A DNA stretch of 49,902 nt from Terriglobales bacterium (lineage in GTDB: Bacteria; Acidobacteriota; Terriglobia; Terriglobales; Acidobacteriaceae), in contig JAATFM010000217.1 of NCBI GenBank assembly GCA_015655195.1, forward strand, positions 1 to 49,902. Direction: 5' to 3'. The position numbers were made by a program, and so were the translations under genes. A model generated the notes under the pieces. The model was not told the origin of the DNA and did no database searches. It saw only the letters and a program-made list of their open reading frames with translations. Each line of letters opens with the position of its first letter. Position 1 is the first letter of the stretch. Of the stretch, positions 18,844 to 26,992 are shown in pieces.

Positions 18844-19254
18844 TTCCCTTGTCAGCCGCGTTTCCGCAGAAGATTTCCTGCCTCTCTGGCACACTCCAGC
18901 GAAAGCCGCAGCGCCACAACATCAGCCTGGCTCCGGGTATATTGTGTCGAGCTCCCGGTAGACATCGCTGCGCACGGGCAAAATGACATTGCAGCGAATC
19001 TATGCTCCATAAATAAGAGTTGCCATCTGCCGAAAGTCAGATTGGAAGAAAATTTTTGCGAAGGCATTTTCAGCCGGAAAGCAGGCGCAGAAATCCCAAA
19101 GCTCACACTCCAAAAGGCTCTTTTTCAGCAGGCTGAAGAATCGGGGATATAGGAAAAGCGCAACCTTGCGAGTGACTCACCGGCCTCACAAGATCATCCA
19201 TCCGCTGCCGAAGATACGCCGAGGCGCAGTACGATTCGCGTGGTGAAGTGCTTT
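18844..19254. other. 411-bp intergenic region upstream of the Oar-like gene
   Basis: No convincing gene is seen. Read on the minus strand it is A/T-richer than its surroundings between about 19000 and 19110 and is the likely promoter region of the Oar-like gene and the downstream island genes. A short palindrome, TTCAGC-CT-GCTGAA, lies at about 19123-19136, without a T tract. A weak promoter-like pair (CTGACT, then TTATTT) lies around 19009-19038 on the minus strand. I do not call it firmly. Confidence 0.4.
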
Positions 19255-19875
19255 CTAGATATGGATCAGACCGCGCTGCAGCGCAGTAACCACCGCCTGC
19301 GTGCGATCACGGACGCTGAGACGATTGAGTATCACGCTGACGTGGCACTTTACCGTACCCTCGGTGATTCCCAGATCGCCGGCGATCTCCTGATTGGACC
19401 TGCCTTGTGCGACCAGCCGCAGAACATCGCACTCGCGCCTGCTGAGCGATGAGTCCGGGGCGCGGGATGCGAGAGTTTTGGAGACAGGAGAAGGCAGATA
19501 GCGCCCGCCGGCATGAACTCGCCGAACAGCATCGAACAAAATCTCTTGCGGCATGTCTTTGATGAGATAACCGGAAGCGCCCGCCTCCATTGCCTGATAG
19601 ATGTCCTCATCGCCGTCGTAAGTGGTGAGGACAATGAAGCGTGCCCGTGGGCTCTGATTGCGAATTCGCCGAATGGCTTCCACGCCGTTGATGCCGGGCA
19701 GCCTCAGGTCCATCAGCGTAACATCCGGCTGGCGCTGGAAATGCAGGATGACGGCCTCTTCTCCGTTCCTGGCCTGCGCCACAACATTCATTTCCTTGCT
19801 GGATGCGAAGAGGGCGCCGATCCCAACCAGAACGATGGGATGGTCATCGACGATAAGGATACGAATAGCAGGCAT
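19255..19875 (-). CDS. LuxR/NarL-type response regulator
   Basis: This 206-residue regulator has a receiver domain with the acidic pair D10/D11, the phospho-acceptor D56 (TLMDLRLPG), a T in VLTTYDG and K106 (LIKDMP). A C-terminal LuxR helix-turn-helix follows (SLSRRECDVLRLVAQGRSNQEIAGDLGI; EGTVKCHVSVILNRL). It is encoded 83 bp after the propeller sensor kinase on the same strand and is its obvious phosphorylation partner. It probably activates the Oar-like gene and the enzymes downstream; this is inference from gene order. A promoter-like element sits so close to the ATG that the mRNA may be nearly leaderless. Confidence 0.95.
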   Translation of the reverse strand: MPAIRILIVDDHPIVLVGIGALFASSKEMNVVAQARNGEEAVILHFQRQPDVTLMDLRLPGINGVEAIRRIRNQSPRARFIVLTTYDGDEDIYQAMEAGASGYLIKDMPQEILFDAVRRVHAGGRYLPSPVSKTLASRAPDSSLSRRECDVLRLVAQGRSNQEIAGDLGITEGTVKCHVSVILNRLSVRDRTQAVVTALQRGLIHI

Positions 19876-19883
19876 GGCAATGG

Positions 19884-19913
19884 ATTATAGGGTGAGCCGC
19901 GCACCAGTGTCAG
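19884..19913 (-). promoter_or_regulatory. Sigma70-like promoter for the response regulator
   Basis: On the minus strand CTGACA (19913-19908) and a perfect TATAAT (19889-19884) are separated by 18 bp. Transcription would begin around 19877, about two bases before the ATG at 19875, implying a leaderless or nearly leaderless message. No Shine-Dalgarno sequence is present upstream of this ATG, which agrees. It would let the regulator be expressed independently of the kinase gene. Confidence 0.5.
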
Positions 19914-19958
19914 CCCTCGTCCGGATTCCTTCGATAGATCTCCCGTCCAGATCGCACA

Positions 19959-22900
19959 TCAGGGAGCGATTGCATCGCGCGGAATCCTTACATCCACGCG
20001 CGTCCCCTGGTGCAGAGAGCTTTCAATCTCAAATTTTCCATGGAAGCGATGAATACGCTCCCTCATTCCACGCAGGCCGAAGTGTCCCTCCGCAAAGGCG
20101 TCGGAGGCATCAAAGCCAATGCCGCTGTCCTTCACCGTGAGCGATAGCATATCCACCAGATAGGCTATCTCGACTTCGATTTCATGCGCATGCCCATGAA
20201 GGATGGCATTGAAGACCGACTCTCTTGCGACCATCAACACTTCATGCGCGGCCTGCAGGCTGATCGGGAAGGGCTTTCCGCGCGAACGGTTATTTACTTT
20301 CAATCCGTGCTCATGGCTTATGCGCTCGGCCATGCGCTGCAAGGCCGTCAGCAGGTCCACGGACGCGCGCTCCTCGCCACGCAGATCCCAGACAGCCTGG
20401 CGCGCTTCATCAATAGTGGCGTGAATCTGCGTAGACGCGAAATCGATCATATGCAGCCGCGATTCCGGATCGCCGGCTTCCCCGCTTGAAGCAGCCTTGA
20501 GCAGTGCGGAGACCGCAATGCAGCCCTGAATCAGCGTGTCGTGCATCTCCCGCGCCAGCCGCGTGCGCTCAGCCAATACAGCCTTGAAGCTGCCTTTTAC
20601 CTGCTGCATACGCACCTGGAAGGCAAACCAGGAGAGCAGCACCAGCCCAAGCGCGCAGAGCACAAGGAACCACGGCGTTTGATAAAAGTGGCGCAGCTTT
20701 ACGACTTCAATGGAAGCGCGAACAATATGTTTCGGGTAAGCCGTCTGCCAGGCTTCGACAAGAAACGTGAACCTGCCGGGTGGGAGATTGGTATAGGTCG
20801 CGAGCCTCTGCTGCGCATTCGTATATGTCCAGCTTGTATCGAAGCCCTCAAGTTTATAGCGAAAGCCAAGGCCCTCCTGCTGCGTGAGCAGCACCGGCTG
20901 ATAGGCGATGTCGACGCGGTTGCTGTCCGCATTGAGGCGCAGGTTTTTCACCAGGGACATCGGCTGGCCATCCACACTCATGGAATCGATGTTCAGGTTG
21001 AACAGAGCGGGACGCCCTGCCTCATCCGGACTGATATTCCATAATCCCTGGCTGGTGGGAAACCATGCGTCGCCGTTTGCGGTAAGCGCGCCGGCTGACT
21101 GTATGCCCCCAAGAACCTGCACCGAGACGTTACCCGTGCTTGCCTCGTAGTAGCGAAGCGAGAAAGGCGGACCTGAGTTTGGAACGTAGGCGATCAGCTC
21201 CGCGCGATTCAGCAGCATGACTCCGGATGGACTGCTGATCCATAGATGATTCTGTTTGTCGCTGAGAATGCAATAGATCGTGTTGCTGGTGAGGCCATCC
21301 GCCATGGTGTAGTGAGCAAGGCGGCCATCGCGATAGTAAAAGATGCCGTCTCCGCGGGTTCCTATCCAGATGCCTCCATCCACGTCGCGGTAAAGCGCCC
21401 ATATCCGCTTGTCGCTCAGCGTTGCCGTAAGAGCGTCATCGACAAAGGTGCCGTTTCTATACCTGCCAAGACCTCGCTCCGAGCCAATCCAGATGGTTCC
21501 ATCCCGATCTTCGAGCAACGAGCGAATGTAGTTGGCGGCCAGGCCGTTTTGCGTTCGTAAATTATGCAGGCCGGCGTGGTCGAGATGGCTCACTCCATAA
21601 TTTGTTCCGATCCACATGGTGCCGTCGTGGGCTTCGAGAAGAGCCTGAACGAAGTTGCTGGACAAACCGGCCTGCGTGGTGAAGTGCTGGTTCTTGTTTG
21701 CGGAAAGGCGGTAGACACCGCCGCCGATCGTTCCAACCCAGAGAGAGCCGTCGCGGCCACGCAGCATATTGCGAACGCGCACGCTGCCTAATTCGGGGAA
21801 ATGAACCGGCTGCGCAGAGTCGCCGCGGACGTGCATGAGTTGATTAGAAGCAAACCAGAGCGAACCATCCGTATCCAGTGCCGCCGTGCCGAAATCGGCC
21901 CCGGCGGCCTCGGGCAGCGCCAGCACACGCATCGTCGTCTGGCTCAGGCACATGATGCCGGTAAGGGTGCCGATCCAGAGGTTCCTCGCGGAGTCAATAA
22001 AGATGGAGTACACAGTGTTGCTGATAAGCGTGGACGGCGCCTGTATCCGCGTTACATCGTTGCCGCGAATCCTGAAGATGCCGGCCCCGATTGTGCCTGC
22101 CCACAGTTCGCCGCCAGGCACGACACGCAAAGTGCGAATGAGTCCGAAGACGCCGGGCATCGGCGTGAGACGATCCGCACCGGGAAGCAGACGATAGAGA
22201 CCGCTCACCGTGCCGACCCAGATCGTGCCGTCTTCCGTTGCGGCCAGGGATTTCACCTGGTTGCGGTTATCGTTGCCCGGCAGAGGATATTCGCGAGGGC
22301 GTCCCTTTTCAAAAGAGTACAGATGAGAACCGCCTGCCCAGATGCGGCCTGTGCGATCTTCCAGCACGGCATGAGTGTCGGAAATGCTCGTTCCCAGCGC
22401 CTTATCGACATGTTCCAGACGACCGTCCCTTGCCCGGAACAATCCGCCATCGGTGGCGACCCATAACTGGCCGCCGCTATCCTGCGCCAGCGCCCTGACG
22501 TAAGCGACGCTCTGGCCTCTCTCCGTGGGGTAAGCGTGAAAGACGCCATTCTGCCATTCAATCAATCCTGCGCCGCTGGTGCCGATCCATAAACTTCCAT
22601 TCCGAGCTGCGAGCAGGCTGAAGACATCGTCTTCCGCAAAGGCTGGCGTATTCACGTGGTTGAACAGGCGGAAATTCGCGCCATCGAAGCGCAGCAGGCC
22701 GCCGGTGGTACCAATCCAGAGATAGCCGTCGGGCGTCTGCGCGAAGGCCTGTATCGTCTCTTCCGGCAGGCCGTTTTGCAACTGCCAGGAGCGGATCATG
22801 TAGTTCAGCTTCCGGCCGTTTTCATCACGCGCCTGCACTGTAAGCTGCTGCGCGGAGAAGCTCACACCAGCCGCGGCATACAGCCACGCGAAAACAACCC

Positions 22901-23000
22901 ATAGCAGAATTCTGCCGGTCCATCGTGAAGCCAGCCGCCGCAGCTTTCGATTTTCTCGAATGGAAACCAGGTTCAGGACCAACCTCCAACGCGAACTCAT
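19959..23000 (-). CDS. Sensor histidine kinase with Reg_prop beta-propeller and Y_Y_Y domain
   Basis: This 1013-residue one-piece sensor starts with a signal or anchor segment (ILLWVVFAWLYAAAGVSFSAQ). It continues with two seven-bladed propellers' worth of Reg_prop repeats; recurrent signatures are DGYLWIGTTGGLLRFD, GTIWVGTVSGLYRL, GTMWIGTNYGVSHLD and GTIWIGSERGLGRY. A Y_Y_Y domain follows (FRYKLEGFDTSWTYTNAQQR), then one membrane helix (WFLVLCALGLVLLSWFAF). The cytoplasmic HisKA_3 domain has phospho-acceptor H820 in REMHDTL, and the ATPase domain has VKDSGIGFD and GHFGLRGMRER. In Bacteroides the same extracytoplasmic architecture senses oligosaccharides in hybrid systems. Here the regulator is a separate gene, 83 bp downstream. 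Confidence 0.95.
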   Translation of the reverse strand: MSSRWRLVLNLVSIRENRKLRRLASRWTGRILLWVVFAWLYAAAGVSFSAQQLTVQARDENGRKLNYMIRSWQLQNGLPEETIQAFAQTPDGYLWIGTTGGLLRFDGANFRLFNHVNTPAFAEDDVFSLLAARNGSLWIGTSGAGLIEWQNGVFHAYPTERGQSVAYVRALAQDSGGQLWVATDGGLFRARDGRLEHVDKALGTSISDTHAVLEDRTGRIWAGGSHLYSFEKGRPREYPLPGNDNRNQVKSLAATEDGTIWVGTVSGLYRLLPGADRLTPMPGVFGLIRTLRVVPGGELWAGTIGAGIFRIRGNDVTRIQAPSTLISNTVYSIFIDSARNLWIGTLTGIMCLSQTTMRVLALPEAAGADFGTAALDTDGSLWFASNQLMHVRGDSAQPVHFPELGSVRVRNMLRGRDGSLWVGTIGGGVYRLSANKNQHFTTQAGLSSNFVQALLEAHDGTMWIGTNYGVSHLDHAGLHNLRTQNGLAANYIRSLLEDRDGTIWIGSERGLGRYRNGTFVDDALTATLSDKRIWALYRDVDGGIWIGTRGDGIFYYRDGRLAHYTMADGLTSNTIYCILSDKQNHLWISSPSGVMLLNRAELIAYVPNSGPPFSLRYYEASTGNVSVQVLGGIQSAGALTANGDAWFPTSQGLWNISPDEAGRPALFNLNIDSMSVDGQPMSLVKNLRLNADSNRVDIAYQPVLLTQQEGLGFRYKLEGFDTSWTYTNAQQRLATYTNLPPGRFTFLVEAWQTAYPKHIVRASIEVVKLRHFYQTPWFLVLCALGLVLLSWFAFQVRMQQVKGSFKAVLAERTRLAREMHDTLIQGCIAVSALLKAASSGEAGDPESRLHMIDFASTQIHATIDEARQAVWDLRGEERASVDLLTALQRMAERISHEHGLKVNNRSRGKPFPISLQAAHEVLMVARESVFNAILHGHAHEIEVEIAYLVDMLSLTVKDSGIGFDASDAFAEGHFGLRGMRERIHRFHGKFEIESSLHQGTRVDVRIPRDAIAP

Positions 23001-23262
23001 TTAAATACATTGCTCGTAGCCCTGTCAGCTATGGCTCGGAAGTCTGTGCGCCCCCGATTCTCCCGCGCTGAAGCCGGCCGGCGTAAAAAATAATTCGTCC
23101 AGTCTTACTTTCAGCAGATTTGTTCTCAGACTCAAGGAGCTTACGATCTATCTGCACAATCAGCAGTCTTGTGCCGATGGCTGGAAGCGCTCGGTCGCTA
23201 CAAGGCGCATACTCCGCTCCCGCCGCATAAGCAATCACGGAAACATCCATGAAAGGGTGCCG
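23001..23262. other. Divergent intergenic region between kinase and secreted-protein genes
   Basis: This 262-bp region separates the minus-strand kinase start from the plus-strand secreted-protein start and must contain promoters for both. I see no gene and no strong sigma70 element. A loose CTGACA lies 15 bp from TATTTA just before the kinase ATG. Confidence 0.35.
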
Positions 23263-24714
23263 ATGCACAACAGATTTACACTTCCTTCTCATCGGTCCGT
23301 CTCCCGGCGCTCTGTGCTGGCAGCGCTCGCCGGCTCAGCCGGCTATGCATGCGCGCAGAGCCTTCTTCCAAAAGTTCCGAATGTGGGCCTGAAGGGCAAC
23401 AGCGATCCGAACCGTACGGAGTGCGGCATTGGCGCGCTGATGCCTTGGGCGGACGGCCTCTATGCTGTCACTTACAACTCTTCCGGCACGGGCGGCAAAA
23501 CCAGCGGCGCGCGCAGCGGCAGCGGGCTGGGTCTATACCGCATCGACGAGACGCTTCAAGCCACCATGCTCGATGAAGTGAATGGAGTCTTTGCCAACCG
23601 CTTCCTCCATCACCACTCCAATCAGTGCATCATCGGGCCATACATCGTTGACGCGGGCGGCAAATGGCGGCGCATCGAGGGGCTGCTGCCGTACCGTCTG
23701 ACAGCCACCATGCCGCACCTGACCGATCCGGAAAATCGCGTCTATTTCCAGACCATGGAAGGACTCTTTCTGGAGATGGATGTTACCGACCTCAAGCCGC
23801 GGGTGCTGTTCAATCTGACCGAGGACATGCACATCACCGAGCAGCCACACTTCAAAGGCGGCTACACCGCGCAGAATCGCGTGGTCGTATCGAACAATGG
23901 ATTCTTTGCCTACGGGCAGACGCAGGCCGGGCTGTTCGAGTGGGACGGCGGCGCAAAATGGCGGCGAATCTCGGATAAACCGCACATGGATGTTGCCGCC
24001 CGCCAGAACATGGGCAGTGTGCTGTTCACTACCGGCTGGGACGAGCGCTCCGTCCTGCTGGATGCGCTGGTGAACGGCGAATGGCAGCATTATCGTCTGC
24101 CGAAGGCGTCGCACGCATTTGAGCAGGGATGGCAAACGGAATGGATGCGCATCCGCGAGATTGAAACCGAACACTACATGATGGACATTCAGGGAATGTT
24201 CTACGAATTGCAGCCGATCGCTTTTGAGAACCATATCTGGGGCGTCAAACCCGTCTGCCAGCACTTGCGAACCATTCCCGACTACTGTAGCTTTCGCGGA
24301 TTGCTCGCCCTGGCCGGCAACGAGACAACACCGAACGAAGACAACAACGCCGTCGTAGGGCAGCCGCAGAGCGGCATCTGGTTTGGCAAGTCGGACGATT
24401 TATGGAGTTGGGGCAAGCCTCAAGGCTGGGGCGGTCCGTGGCGCAACGATCCTGTCACCGCAGGCACACCTTCCGATCCTTTTCTCTTCACGGACTTTCG
24501 CCGCAAGATGCTGCATCTGGTCTCAGAAAAGGCCGCGGAAGTAGAGATTCAGGTGGACTTCCTTGGCAACGGAACCTGGGAGAAATATGAAACCGTCAAG
24601 CTGAATGGCGGCGAATACCGGCCAGTAATCTTTGAGAATGCGTTCAGCTCGCAATGGATTCGCCTGGTGCCGAGCGTTTCCTGCAGAATGACGGCAGAGT
24701 TCATGTTCACGTAA
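23263..24714 (+). CDS. Tat-exported protein of unknown function in the glycan island
   Basis: I do not recognise the family. The 483-residue product starts with a twin-arginine signal (SVSRRSVLAALAGSAGYACAQ). The remainder is beta-rich and soluble. Two similar blocks, GGKWRRIEGLLPYRLTATMP and GAKWRRISDKPHMDVAAR, and frequent W/Y/G turns suggest a propeller-like fold. Residues LWSWGKPQGWGGPWRNDP and a C-terminal beta segment (VEIQVDFLGNGTWEKYETVKL) follow. ATG at 23263 is preferred to GTG at 23257 because GAAAGGG lies 5 bp upstream. It is divergent from the propeller kinase, so it may be part of the same response, perhaps as a glycan-binding or lyase-like enzyme. That is speculation. Confidence 0.75.
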   Translation: MHNRFTLPSHRSVSRRSVLAALAGSAGYACAQSLLPKVPNVGLKGNSDPNRTECGIGALMPWADGLYAVTYNSSGTGGKTSGARSGSGLGLYRIDETLQATMLDEVNGVFANRFLHHHSNQCIIGPYIVDAGGKWRRIEGLLPYRLTATMPHLTDPENRVYFQTMEGLFLEMDVTDLKPRVLFNLTEDMHITEQPHFKGGYTAQNRVVVSNNGFFAYGQTQAGLFEWDGGAKWRRISDKPHMDVAARQNMGSVLFTTGWDERSVLLDALVNGEWQHYRLPKASHAFEQGWQTEWMRIREIETEHYMMDIQGMFYELQPIAFENHIWGVKPVCQHLRTIPDYCSFRGLLALAGNETTPNEDNNAVVGQPQSGIWFGKSDDLWSWGKPQGWGGPWRNDPVTAGTPSDPFLFTDFRRKMLHLVSEKAAEVEIQVDFLGNGTWEKYETVKLNGGEYRPVIFENAFSSQWIRLVPSVSCRMTAEFMFT

Positions 24715-25000
24715 AGCATTTTGAACATAGTTTGCGGCTGGAGCCGGGCCAACCAGCGCGCCGGCATTGCCGATGCGTGCCAACGCGTCCGCCAGGCGCA
24801 GCGCTTTTATCGGGTAGCAGGTCATTCCGTCTCGGAATCTCAGAGCACGGCTGGTCCCTTAGTCCCCTGTTCCCCGTCCCTTACCCGTAACATCAATCTC
24901 TTGGTTGATCTTTTCATCATCCCTTCGGATGGAGACAATGGAATCGGGCATCCGAGAGAATGCCGCGAACAGGAAATCTTCCCTTTGTTGTGAGGTCATA

Positions 25001-26923
25001 ATGAGCTTCCAGATTCGGAGAGCCGGTCTGCATCTGCTGGCAGCAGCCGGAGTTTTCTTGTTGCTGGGCGCTTCCGACGCCGCAACACAGGCCCAGAATC
25101 AGCAGCCCTCCCAGCCGCCGCTCTACGGCGGCAAAGGCCCCGCGGCCACCCAGCAGGGCGGCTCGGCCACGGCAGGCGTCTTTGCGCCGGTTCTCGACTC
25201 CGAAAAGCGCCCCATCACCGCCGGCGGCTTTGTGAAGAACGGGCCGGTTGTCTTTGCGGACATCTCCGAAAAGGCCGGGCTGACCACGTGGAAGCACAAG
25301 ATGGGCACGCCCGAGAAGGCTTTCATCCTGGAGGCGATCGGCTCCGGCGTGGCGCTCATCGACTACGACAACGACGGCTGGTTAGACATCTACCTCGTCA
25401 ACGGCTCTACAAAGGATGCCTTGAGCGGCAAGGAGACTCCGCCGCAAGCAGCGCTCTTCCACAACAATCACGACGGTACCTTTACCAACGTTGCCGATAA
25501 GGCCGGTGTGACGAACGACCGCTGGGGCTTTGGCGTGGCCGTCGGCGACTTTGACAACGACGGCTGGCCCGACCTGTATGTGGCGAATTTTGGCCATAAC
25601 CGCCTGTACCATAACAATCACGACGGCACCTTTACCGATATCGGCGAGAAGGCCGGCGTAACGCTGGGCAACTGGTCCACCGGGCCCAGTTTTGGCGACT
25701 ATGACGGCGATGGACGGCTGGACCTTTTCGTTCCCGGCTACGTGCATTTTGATCTCGATCACCTGCCTGTCACCGGCACGGCCGCGGTGGGCTATGCGAA
25801 CTGCACCTTCCGCGGCACCACCACTTACTGCGGCCCTCGCGGCCTGCCGGGCGAACCCGATCACCTCTTTCACAACAACGGCGACGGCACCTTTACCGAC
25901 GTAAGCGAGAAGGCGGGCGTGAACGACAAGCGCCATTACTACGGCTTCTCCTCCACCTTCGTCGACATTGACAACGATGGCAAAGTAGACTTGCTGGTCG
26001 CGGACGATTCTTCGCCCAACTACATGTACATCAACAAGGGCGACGGCACCTTCCAGGATTCGAGCTTCTTCTCCGGCTTCGCGCTCAATCAGGATGCGCG
26101 CGAGACGGCTTCGATGGGCCTGGCCGTGGGCGATTACGCAAACAACGGGCGCCTCGATTTGTATACGACCACCTTCTCCGACGATTACAAGACCCTCTAC
26201 CGCAACGACGGCGAAGGCAACTTTGTCGACATCACGCCGCAGATGGGGATTGCCGAGGCGACCTATCCCTTTCTGAGCTGGGGAACGCAGTTTTTTGACT
26301 TCGACAACGACGGATGGAAGGACCTGATGTTTGTGAGCGGCCACGTTTACCCGCAGGTGGACGATCACAACTGGGGCACATCCTGGTCGGAGCGGCCGCT
26401 GCTCTTCCATAACGTGGGTCACGGCAAGAAGTTCGCGGTGATGCCGCCGGTCGAGGGCTCGGGGCTTGCCGATGTAATTCCGGCGCGCGGCGCAGCCTTC
26501 GGCGATCTCTTCAATGACGGCAAGATCGATGTGGTCATCAACTGCATCGACCACACGCCGGTGCTGCTACGCAATGTGAACGACGACCACAACCACTGGG
26601 TCGGCCTCCGGCTCATCGGCGGAGCAAAATCTCCACGCGATGCCATTGGAGCTAAGGTCTACGTGACCGCCGGAGGTCAACGCCAACGCGGCGACGTGAT
26701 GAGCGGCGGCAGCTTCGAGTCCTCCAATGATTTCCGCCTGCACTTCGGCATCGGTGAAACGGCGAAGGTGGACAAAGTTGAAATCCAGTGGCCGGACGGC
26801 AACAAAGAGACCGTCACCCTGCCCGGCGTGGACCGCATCTACGCCGTGGAAGAGGGCAAGGGGCTGGTTCCCAGCGTTTACGACAAGATTGCCGCCGAGC
26901 AGGCCGCCGCGAACAAAAAGTAA
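25001..26923 (+). CDS. Secreted FG-GAP/VCBS repeat protein with ASPIC/UnbV domain (CRTAC1-like)
   Basis: This 640-residue protein has a signal peptide (LHLLAAAGVFLLLGASDAATQAQ). The body is a beta-propeller of FG-GAP/VCBS repeats with calcium-loop motifs DYDNDGWLDIY, DFDNDGWPDLY, DYDGDGRLDLF, DIDNDGKVDLL and DFDNDGWKDLM, each followed by an LFHNNxDGTFTDV-like strand. The C-terminus is an ASPIC/UnbV domain (NHWVGLRLIGGAKSPRDAIGAKV; VEIQWPDGNKETVTLPG). The ATG at 25001 has GAGGT 5 bp upstream, which rules out the longer frame from 24905. The family is calcium-binding and extracellular with unclear chemistry. It is the first gene of a three-gene unit with a multihaem cytochrome. Confidence 0.93.
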   Translation: MSFQIRRAGLHLLAAAGVFLLLGASDAATQAQNQQPSQPPLYGGKGPAATQQGGSATAGVFAPVLDSEKRPITAGGFVKNGPVVFADISEKAGLTTWKHKMGTPEKAFILEAIGSGVALIDYDNDGWLDIYLVNGSTKDALSGKETPPQAALFHNNHDGTFTNVADKAGVTNDRWGFGVAVGDFDNDGWPDLYVANFGHNRLYHNNHDGTFTDIGEKAGVTLGNWSTGPSFGDYDGDGRLDLFVPGYVHFDLDHLPVTGTAAVGYANCTFRGTTTYCGPRGLPGEPDHLFHNNGDGTFTDVSEKAGVNDKRHYYGFSSTFVDIDNDGKVDLLVADDSSPNYMYINKGDGTFQDSSFFSGFALNQDARETASMGLAVGDYANNGRLDLYTTTFSDDYKTLYRNDGEGNFVDITPQMGIAEATYPFLSWGTQFFDFDNDGWKDLMFVSGHVYPQVDDHNWGTSWSERPLLFHNVGHGKKFAVMPPVEGSGLADVIPARGAAFGDLFNDGKIDVVINCIDHTPVLLRNVNDDHNHWVGLRLIGGAKSPRDAIGAKVYVTAGGQRQRGDVMSGGSFESSNDFRLHFGIGETAKVDKVEIQWPDGNKETVTLPGVDRIYAVEEGKGLVPSVYDKIAAEQAAANKK

Positions 26924-26992
26924 CAGGAAGCGCACTTCCTCGATCAGAAACGTACCAATGGGCAAGACACGCACAGCCTACAGAGGGACACG

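Noticed and set aside
24715-25000. Small gene between the Tat protein and the ASPIC/UnbV gene
   Set aside because: The frames there have no ribosome site or motif, and the strong site before 25001 explains the only supported start.
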